Source: Pseudofabraea citricarpa
Lineage: Eukaryota > Ascomycota > Leotiomycetes > Helotiales > Dermateaceae
Length of the DNA: 64,000 bases
Reading direction: 5' to 3'
NCBI GenBank assembly: GCA_029641185.1
Contig: JAPWGK010000013.1
Span: 620,001 to 684,000 of the forward strand
The translations under genes were made by a program, and so were the position numbers. The notes below the pieces were generated by a model. That model did not search any database, was not told where the DNA came from, and saw only the letters and a list, made by a program, of their open reading frames with translations. Shown here in pieces: positions 55,363-64,000 of the stretch. Positions within the stretch are counted from its first letter, which is position 1; each line of letters opens with the position of its first letter.

Positions 55363-56025
55363 CTGGTAGATGAACTGATTCTCTGGGAACGAACTATCTG
55401 ATAGGGGGTTGCGTCACTTGAAAGGGTTAGTAGGAAGGAAGGAAGAAGGGAGGAAGGATATTTTGATTTCTGCCACAATCACCTGTTTGGTATCTATCTA
55501 TCTATTTATCTAGACGTTAGGGTACCGCTACGCACTATCTATCCTCAGAACCCTCCTCCTCTCTTTTTTCTCTCTCTTTTCCCTTCTCGTCCTAAGCTCT
55601 CGGAAGTGCCGGGTCTATTCTTCAGCCTTCCTACCCAGCGAGATCCTGCCCAGCGAGGTCCGAGATCCTGCTTCAGTACAGCAGCGTGTTTGAACAACTC
55701 CGGCTCTGGAATTGTCGTGCTTGCTGTTTGTTGAGTAGGCTTGTACCTTGCCTTCTTTGCACCCCTCCTCCTCCTTCACATATCTCCTTGCCGATCTTGT
55801 TTTTGTTTCTGTTTTTGTCGTCGGTCGGGTTCACCAAACACCTGTCTGTGAATTCTCAATGTGCGAATTCAAAGAGTTTCTGGTCTTTGTTGGCGGGAGA
55901 GAGAGAACGAGATATGGGGCTGGGGCTGCGGTGTATGGGTGAGGGAGGGGGAAGAAAGGTCGACCTGCGCATCTTGGCGGATGTGATGTTTTTCTTAAAT
56001 GGCCTTGGGTAAAGTATTAGTTGAG

Positions 56026-56060
56026 AGATGAGATGAGATGAGATGAGATGGGATGGGATG
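56026..56060 (+). repeat. (GAGAT)n / (GGGAT)n repeat
   Basis: Pentanucleotide GAGAT array changing to GGGAT at its end, followed by a GTAGGTAGGTA array near 56200-56228. Confidence 0.8.
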
Positions 56061-59000
56061 GGTACTTTTCCCCGTTTGTTTTTCTAGGCAGATGGTAGGT
56101 GATAGGTGGTAGGTCGGTAGGTAGAGTTTATAGATGGAGACTTTTGGGACTGTGGGTGGGTTGCTGATTCATTCAAGAGTAAGTAGAGTAGTACTCCGTC
56201 GGTAAGGTAGGTAAGTAGGTAGGTAGGTATTCCTGTTCGTTGATACTCTTCTTATCTCTGTTTCGCCCACTCTGTCGTTGGTTTTTTTCTTTCGGGTGTG
56301 ATGTTATCATTCTCTTCTCCTTTTTCTGCTAGTACTTGTATAACAGGAGAGTGAAGATGAGATCAAAGGTAGGTTTCCAGACTACGAGACGAAGAATCTT
56401 TGGATGAGGTATATTTCCATACGTTTGAGAAGTTTCACCTCGTTGTTGTCGTTGTTGATCTGATGATGTCTCTGTCTCTATCTCTTTGTAGAAGGTGCTC
56501 AGTATTAAGCTTTTGATGATAGTTAACTGGCGAGACGCTTTGCCGCCTCTTTATTTCTCCTAACTAATAATTCGTCATTTAGATTCAGATCAAGCTACGT
56601 TCGTGTGTCAAAGATATCGCAGCTTGTTGTAGTTATTGATGATTACGGAACTCTCTCTCCCCCTTTCGAGGCGGAAGGTGCCCATCCTTGTAACTTCACC
56701 AGCGAGGGCACGGCGAGACTCCTCACTCGCCATCTCCGTATAACTACACACCAATACTTCGACTGTCAGATAGGAGATTTTCACTTACTGTCGCCTCTCA
56801 AAATTCGAGCTTCAAACTTCTGAGATATCTCAAGACCACGGCCAGTTCTTCTGGTATATGTAAGTGCACACACCCTTTTTTGCTTTCCTCCTTTTCCTCG
56901 TCGGCATGTTCGGGTTGAGAGTTACCATCTCATAGACGACGATGATGATGGTAATGATACTCAAAATCCTGAATAGAGATACTGGTTCAATATCCGCCAT
57001 TTGGAGGAGGGTCAGCAGCGTTACGGGAGCATTATCAGATTCTGATACTATGTCATCTGTGCGTCGACGACAAACAAACGACAACCAGCAATGCCATTTG
57101 CACGACACCTCCAAAAAGCTAGTCCGGTACTCGGGTCTACTTTTGTCTGCAGAAGCACAACAAGATCTCCAAATGTCGAACACCTTGTGTCATGTCATGT
57201 CTGTAAGGATATTCACAACTTACGACTCAGCCGAGATGCTCTCTCTTCTTTTCTCATCAGAGATACTAAAGATATGCAGCTGCAGGAAGCAGAATACACG
57301 CTCTCCATTTTCAGTCGACGACATTATTTCAGTGGTGAAATCTCTCATGTCTTGTTTTGACGCATTGCTGATATCTCCGTTTAGATCTCTAAGGGATTAT
57401 TGAGCACTTGCTCAATCTTGCTGTCAAGAGGTTTCTCGCTTCTCCAACTCGCGATATAAATATTCCGCCCCGCATCAGAGCTGCTTCTACAACTTGCTCA
57501 GACCTACCTACAATCAGTTATACGCACTAAGTAATCGGAGCCTGGAGCCATGTGAAGAAGATTATTTCCATCTGTCAAATATCATGCAGAGTCAAGGCAT
57601 AACTACGTTCTACTCTGTTCTGCTCGTTTATTTTCATTCTGTTGCCAGTTGAATTCTTATTATCATTTCTCTTATTACATGACCTGGGCTACCTGGGTGC
57701 TTCAGGTAACGTCTTCACAGGTCCGGCCGGCCGGATAATCGTTACAGCGAAATGAATCGCTTCCTCTGCTTGTTTCCACCTTCCTCTCTTACTTACTATT
57801 CTACAGTAGACGAGAGTCTGAGAATCTGAGAATCTGAATAGGTATGGCTGTTCTCACTTAGGCACAACTCTGAATTTCTGAGAGGTATGCTAAGCAGTGT
57901 AGCAGTATGTGAGCCTGGACAAGACTAGAACGCATAACTTGATATCCCGTTTGGGATTCAAAAGACCTGCGAGATATGAATGATCGATGATGGCTCTGTT
58001 ATCCATGCCACTTCTTGATGCCAGTTGAGGTTCGGCAACTGCCAACTGATCAGAAGCCCGTGAGCCATCATATCGAGAAATGTCAGAAATGATGATGGCT
58101 CAGCATCTAGAAATGTCTTTGAACGCAACACTGTTGTATGTCATCAGGGATGGAATCAACTTTACAGCAGCTGGAATCACTCTCCAGATTAATATCTGGT
58201 ATCTGGAAAGCAAACCCGTTTACTTGAGGAAATAGGCTTCGGTGGCTGGATGCACTTGCAAAAGGCAAGAGCCTATTAAGACAGCTTCTCTCGATATCAC
58301 TACCAACAACATTCTTGCAGAAGAAATAGAATGCACAGTAAGAAATGTGCAATAGGGAGAGTTGACAATTCTCTACTATATTATCTGTGTGGCAACAGAA
58401 GCCTTACAACTATTTCCATCGATATACGAGCAGGTCTTTCTGGCTTCAACATGAATTTTCATGCACGATTCCCCACAGGCCTCCAGCTTTAAAGCAGCCA
58501 AGAACCGAAGAGACGTTTCTTTGAAAGAAAAAATCTCGGGCATCTAACAGAACTTGAACTGTCTTGTTCGAGCCTTTGGAGAAAGGGAAGAGATATTCGA
58601 ATGGCTATTATCAAGAAGTCGGATAAGTCCCAGTAGTTAAGACTGGCAATACAGTTTCCTTCATAACGAGTTAGCCATGGGTGATTTCAATAAGTCGTTC
58701 AGGGTAGCTGGGAGCTTTGTTGACAGACACGGGAAATAACTGAACAACCCAACAATCCAAAGTACGAGGGCATGGAATCCATAATAATACTACCAAGGGG
58801 TCCAGGCTTCCATTTACTGGAACGGTAACACGATATATGTCCAAGACGTCCAAGATCTCCAGTATCGCTAGGTTGTGGACTCGATTATGAGGGTATCATG
58901 GCCGGTGCAAGCCTGCCTGAACTCCATTCTTCTAATATTACGATTGAGTGTCAATTTTCGCGACCCGCTCCAAGTCCGCCTATTTTCTAGATGTGATGGT

Positions 59001-60123
59001 TTATCGGCGTCGAAGAAGGTCAAAAAGAGGCTGTTTCTTCGTTGTCTCTGGTTGCCAAGCACTTTGGTATGATTGCACATCGTTCGAGACACAATTTGCC
59101 GTTTCTGGCATGTGTGCATTCCGCATAGTCCAGGTTTCAGAAGAGTATCGGTCAATATCAGGTCCTCGGCTGTGAAAGAAGCAGTTATTTGTGGGAATCC
59201 ATTTTATGAATACTCAAGAGAGCTGTGATATATTCTGTGGTTCAGCCTTGCAGAATATCGAGAAGGATGAAAGTTAAGCGACGGTTCGAGGAGCACCAAT
59301 TAGCGAGAAGTCGAATTCCGTCCCAGGTTGGCAGGCAACAGTACCTCACTTTGTGTTCGTTATCGAACTATGCAAAGTATGGTGAATCTGAATATGATTT
59401 TGGAGCTTTGACAGTCGACATTGGGTGACAGGAGTTACGTGGCTTTATGTCTCTCGTCATCTAACGTCTGCTCTTTCCATGGAATATGCAGCAGAGCCGT
59501 CGAGAAAACAGATGGACTCGGAGTTTGTTCTGAGATATTAGAGAGCTCGCTCGTCGATTCGATCATGTTATTATGCCTACTGAAGACCTATGTCGCCAGT
59601 GTCGTCAAGGCCAACTTGGTTGCTGCCAGCCTTCGTATTCAAAGTGGATGATTCTGAGCTTACTAAAGAAACCTTTTCAGCTTTCAGTGTGAGTTTCAGA
59701 GAAATTAGATCTAATTCGTTGAGTGCTGTGAGTACCTCAAGAACGAAGCTTGCTAGCTATTACTAGCAAGAAACGACAACATGGAAACCTGCATAAGAAG
59801 CGCCAAGACGAATTCATGAGGTCACAAGTAGTGCTTCAACAAGTACAGCTACACACCTTTCATTTGGAAACTGAGGTTTGTGGGCTGTATCGTTGCATAT
59901 TCGACAGGTTGAAAGCATTGGGGTTGATTTTGCGGGAGTGAATAGGGGGGTTGACGTGATCGAGAACCACACGTCGAGCAAGCCAATTGAATCTAACGTC
60001 AACAACCATTTCCTATCTACACCTTACCTCCTACAACTTCAACTCGACAGCACCATAGCCACGGCTATAAAACAACGGTTGTCGAACTATCGCCGTAATT
60101 CTATCCTCTTCGTCGCTTAGAAG

Positions 60124-61224
60124 ATGGATCAGTCAATGATAGTCACCGATCCGCCCAACGCGACAATGGGCCAATGTAAGCCAGCCACTGAAGTAGAGTC
60201 AAATATTGTCACACTGGACAAGGTGCACGCTCGGCTTATCAACCAGGTAAGCCTTTCTTCGATGATTCAATCTACATGCCATCACATGGAGCAGAATTAG
60301 CTAACCACGAATGGCTCTCTTCAGGAGTCCAAGAACATTCTGTCCACCAACCCCAATACACGAGTTCTCGCAGTCAACACCCTAAAGACGCTCTATGACA
60401 AGGACGAGACTTCAATGTATCACTGTGCAAAGATCTGCTGCATCCTGGCCTTCTTTGGCGGCGAGCTTGTCAAACAGGCACGTTGGGCTCAGCAATGTCT
60501 GGACTTTTGTGAGGAAATCATCAAAGTCGAGCAGCCAGAGAAAGGTACGATATTCCGCCGAGTTATCGATGATCTGGTCGACTGCGCTAGTGAGGCTAAG
60601 AAGCACGCCGATCTCACCAATGCTGAACAACGCGCAAAGACTCGCGAGTTCTGGGCTAGGTACTTTGTTCATAACGAGATCGAAGCTGGCAATGAGATCA
60701 CGAAGGTTGATGTGGATCCTGACACGGATGGAGACTACGACCTAGTCGACAGCAAGGATGATGAGCCTACAAGTCGAGTCAGTCAAGAGCCTGACAAGAC
60801 TACCGCTGACCCTGGTTCATCCAGCCCCGACAGCATGGCCACCGTCACCGCCAGCTATATTTCATCTAGCCCCGTCGAGAAGGTCGTCTTCAAGCCCTGG
60901 CCCCGTTGCCCCACTGCGGTCTTTGTCGAAGATCCAAAAACCATCAAGTACAGCATCTACGCCGAGGACGGATATATGATCAGCCGTCTGGTCGAGGCGC
61001 TCGTCAAGAAGCCGGACTCTGTCAGAGCTGGCATCGCTGGCTTGCTTGAAGCCCATGCTGCCGACCTTGATAATGACCTTCTCGGCAACGAAGAAAGCCG
61101 TATCCGTCGCTTCAGAGGCCTGGACATTCGTGAGTACTTTTCTGCCGTTGCATTTCCCTTCCTATCCGTACTTACGCGAGAGACAGGCGTCGCACGCAAA
61201 GAGAACCAAGGAAAAACTGCTTAG
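60124..61224 (+). CDS. Unknown protein, lineage-restricted
   Basis: Exons 60124-60246 and 60325-61224 give 340 residues; no family recognised. The N-terminal half is helical with ESKNILSTNPNTRVLAVNTLKTLYDKDETSMYHCAKICCILAFFGG and LDFCEEIIKVEQPEKG. A disordered Asp/Ser/Pro-rich middle (DPDTDGDYDLVDSKDDEP) follows, then KVVFKPWPRCPTAVFVEDPKTIKYSIYAEDGYMISRLVEALVKK. A further intron at 61130-61186 (GTGAGTAC...GACAG, 57 nt, in frame, branch-like CTTAC) is likely; removing it gives DIRVARKENQGKTA at the end and a 321-residue protein. It converges on the DPB11-like gene. Confidence 0.65.
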
Positions 61225-61827
61225 AGCCGACGACTGTTTAGCTCAAATCGTGAGCAATATTCTTCGGCTGATATGGTGCGGGATACACGGTTAGGATGGT
61301 GGTTACGGCTTCTTAACTAGGTCGGATCTGACTGGGGAGAGAAAGAAATGCGGAGCGAATGCGCGGTGCTTTTGTACCACTTCTGACCAAACTCGGGTTC
61401 GGAAGTATAGTATGCGCTCAAGAGATAGTGAAATCAAGGTCTTTTCACTCAGTATCGCCACAGAACTGATATGCAAGTGATTGACCTTAAGCCACTTTGT
61501 TCCCACTTTTAGAGCCTCGTCGGCGACGAACATTAAACACCCGATCAAGCAAGTATGCCGAGGTAAAAGTAGTCTTTCAACTACTTTAGCTTGGAGACTA
61601 ATTGCCACTTGATACTGATTGCCATTTTATATTCATTTAATTAACTTCCATAAATTCAGCCCAGAGTCTACTGCTCTTCATACTTGACTCTACTTTATAC
61701 AGAAACCGACGACCACATTCTATAGCAAGTGGCTGGAATTCAGCATCAGCCCAATCCATCGCTAAGATGTAACCCATACTCCAAAATGCCAGATCATCAT
61801 CATTTCTCATTCGAATATGTCCAAACG
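61225..61827. other. Convergent 3' spacer
   Basis: About 600 bases between two gene tails. A 101-codon antisense ORF (61303-61608) has no motif. Confidence 0.5.
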
Positions 61828-64000
61828 CTACCGGAAGGCGGGTCTGCCACTCCTTGTTTTCCTTGCCTGAGGCCGTTCCGAGATGTCACCCAACGTAACC
61901 GCTTTTTCCTTGATACCCTTCCTGCCCTTAGCTTTATCGCCCATCATTCGTGCGACAACGTTTTCTCTGTATGCCTCACTTTCGTCGTCAATGTACTGCA
62001 GCTGTGTGGCTGAGGTTTGGGTCTCCTCATCTTGCAGCCTCTTCTGTTCACCGTTCATAAACCTTTCTATAGAACCAACTATGCTGTTCCCAGAGCCTTT
62101 CATGGGAAATTCAACAGTGTGGTTATGTGTAGCCGTAGAGTCTACTGATGTACCACGAGAGAATGTTCCAGATCCCGCGGAAACATTACTTGCAACGCGG
62201 CCAAGTATACGGCCTCTTCTACGACCACCTTCAGCGTTGTCCGGTTGAGCAGAGGCAGAATTGGTTCTTGTTTTGGCCAGAAGGTTTGAAACGGCGTTGG
62301 TAATGTCTTCGTGGGGTGCTTTTGGAGCTACTTCCGCAATCGATGTAGGTGATTTGGTAGGGGAATTGGAGCTAATTTCTTTGAGAGGTTCACTTTTAGA
62401 CAAGTCGTCAGAAACCTTTGGGTCCTCTGTGACGACCTTGGCTAAAGGTAGCGCAACCTGAGTACTCTCTTCTATTTTGACCTTTTCTTTCTCCGTTATG
62501 AAGTCACTAGTGTCTATAGCTCCAATTTTCTTTGACGCTAGCCTCGGTGCCTCATCTGGCTCGAAGGCTGAAGTGTCTCTTCCGAAAGTTCGACTCGAGT
62601 TGAGATTTGGCGTACTTGAAGTGCGACTTATCATTTTAGAGAAACTCGTCGGCTCGTTACTTTTGCGTCTCTCTTCCTGCTTGTCGTTCATCAACCGTAC
62701 TTCACTGGATACTGATCGGGAAAATGATGTCTTCTCTGCACGAAGTTTGTATTTCTTGAAAGGAAGTTTTTCTCCCGCTTCAATAGAATTCCAGAGCCAA
62801 GTTGCTGTGACTATGGGTATTTCCCATTGAAGTGCATGCTCCATCTTGTCTTTTCTGAGGCCAGCCATCGAGTTTGCAACGAGAACCGAAGCCTGTGGTG
62901 TCATATCCTCGCTGTAGGTTGCACCTAGTAGTTCAGTTGCTTTTTTTATGTGAAGCAGATCAATACCGCTAAATGCAGCAGAACAAATGATCATGCCTGA
63001 AAATCCGGCTGCTGGGAAGGTATGAAACGGTCGTCCGATAACGTGTTGCTGAGGGTTGAATAAAGTCTTATGGTGAAGACATCGTTCAAGCCACCATTCT
63101 GTAACAGTCTCTATTGGGGGCTCCAAATCAGGTATAAGTGGATGTTGAGATGTAGGCAGATTTGAAGGGACTATGAGATATGGTCGCCGCAAAGGATCGT
63201 TTTTTACCGAGATCACTAAATCCCCAATGGACCCTACAATCTCTGCATCTTGAGGCAAAAGATGACCATGCAGGACTTGAGCTTTAATTGTCGTAAAACC
63301 ATGAAGGAAGAAAGAACAACAACCGAACATCCCTCCAGAAGTCAACGGCGCGGGCTGTGGTGCTGGAGCAGGCATCTGGGCCTGGGCTAAAACGTTCGTT
63401 GTTCCTAAGAGATTCTGTCCATGGGAATTGTCAGGCATGCTGTCAGATACTCCACTCCTGGAGGTCTCTACCGCTGTAGCTGCTGAACCTCCTCCAACTA
63501 TATCGCCCCAGATCCCCTCATGCTGGCTGCTTAACTTCGTGCTCGCGGTGCGGCGTAACTTTCGTCGCACTTCACCCGACCCAGCATTGCTCTCTTCTCT
63601 GCCACGTTTACCTAGGGATATCCTCCTGCTGGGCGCATCCTTATTCCAAGCATCCTTGCCTCTCTCATCTTGTGGTAAAGATGGATGATATAACCTTTCT
63701 TCCAGAATCATTTTCCGTTCCAGACTATCTCGCAACCATTCAATCGAGACCAGTTGTATTCCCCATTTCTTTGCAGCGTTGTATTTAGCGCCTTCTGTCC
63801 GAAAGGTTATCAAATGCGTGATTTCTTTGGAAAGATCGCCCGAGTAATGGCCCCCATTCCCCTGGACTTGATCTGCCAGATCTTGTCTCTCCGTTGCTTT
63901 TAACTTATTAGCACTGGAATTCATTCATCCTCACATCCAACTTACGGTCTTCGCAACCAGTCATGCTAATCCTCAAAGTAGCTAAAGTCGGCAAAGTATA
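61828..64000 (-). CDS. DPB11: BRCT-repeat replication/checkpoint protein, Dpb11/Cut5/TopBP1 homologue (5' partial)
   Basis: The gene runs off the right edge. Visible exons are 64000-63946 (partial) and 63896-61828, joined over a 49-nt intron (63897-63945) that yields TLRISMTGCEDPTERQDLADQVQGNGGHYSG, the start of a BRCT repeat. That repeat continues ITHLITFRTEGAKYNAAKKWGIQLVSIEWLRDSL. Two more follow: MFGCCSFFLHGFTTIKAQVL...TVTEWWLERCLHHKTLF and FSGMIICSAAFSGIDLLHIKKATELLGATYSEDM...IPIVTATWLWNSIEAGEKLPF. The last ~300 residues are disordered Ser/Thr/Lys-rich with RKTRSGRPAFR at the end. Family role: scaffold linking Sld3/Sld2-CDK phosphorylation to origin firing and activating the ATR checkpoint. 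The first BRCT lies beyond the window. Confidence 0.88.

Larger units (their letters stand above)
53871..60123. other. 6.25-kb gene-poor region
   Basis: No convincing coding gene. The first 2.4 kb are built of microsatellites, homopolymer T runs and G-rich tracts. 56.3-60.1 kb has normal complexity but only short ORFs (56942-57403, 58868-59155, 59225-59428, 59421-59651 and others) with no motif and stop-dense surroundings. It could hold long UTRs, a non-coding RNA or decayed sequence; the sequence alone cannot decide. Confidence 0.55.

Noticed and set aside
57721..57736. GGCCGGCCGGCC stretch as a possible regulatory palindrome
   Set aside because: Short, isolated and without a neighbouring gene start.

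Overview
The window is a gene-rich piece of a filamentous ascomycete chromosome (Pezizomycotina; the mix of genes and the CCTACCTA-type spacer DNA suggest a Leotiomycetes/Helotiales-like fungus, but the class is an inference). Support for a fungus: spliceosomal introns of about 45-175 nt with GTAAGT-like donors and CTAAC-like branch points, fungal-type proteins (GH128 glucanase, Kre2/Mnt1 mannosyltransferase, truncated kinesin-3), an AT-rich RIP-like block, and long microsatellite-rich spacers. I joined the exons by hand from splice signals, reading frame and family conservation; for nearly every gene the joined exons sum to an exact multiple of three.

Layout. 0-8.5 kb: SNF2/RING translocase (+), ESF1 (-), GPI-anchored GH128 glucanase (-). 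8.5-11.1 kb: no convincing gene, AT-rich and probably decayed repeat DNA. 11.1-16.4 kb: a divergent pair, 17-exon adenylosuccinate lyase ADE13 (-) and peroxisomal 3-ketoacyl-CoA thiolase (+). 17.4-25.4 kb: EF-hand protein whose first exon is only the ATG (+), class II eIF4E-like protein (-), NOPCHAP1-like protein (+), short kinesin-3 (-), PPPDE-thioredoxin-PUL protein (-). 25.9-28.4 kb: Golgi GDPase GDA1 (+), tail-to-tail with a C2H2 protein ending in a CaaX box (-). 28.4-31.2 kb: spacer. 31.2-36.7 kb: GNAT acetyltransferase (+), Kre2-family mannosyltransferase (-), DUF4604 protein (+). 37.1-46.4 kb: TAF14 (-), RanBP1 with a GC-AG intron (-), an 882-residue orphan membrane protein (-), ADAL-type deaminase (-). 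46.4-60.1 kb: G-protein beta subunit (+) and its phosducin-like partner (+), set in long microsatellite-rich non-coding DNA with a G-quadruplex motif and a marked excess of TACTGTA/TACAGTA. 60.1-64 kb: an orphan protein (+) and the 3' part of a Dpb11/TopBP1 BRCT protein (-) that runs off the right edge.

Functional themes. Most genes are housekeeping: chromatin and replication (SNF2/RING, TAF14, DPB11), ribosome biogenesis (ESF1, NOPCHAP1-like), purine metabolism (ADE13, ADAL), secretory glycosylation (GDA1 supplies the GDP/GMP exchange that Kre2-type mannosyltransferases need), nuclear transport (RanBP1). Gbeta and the phosducin-like protein are known functional partners and lie next to each other in the same direction. 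I found no CRISPR array, intact transposon, rRNA or intact tRNA.
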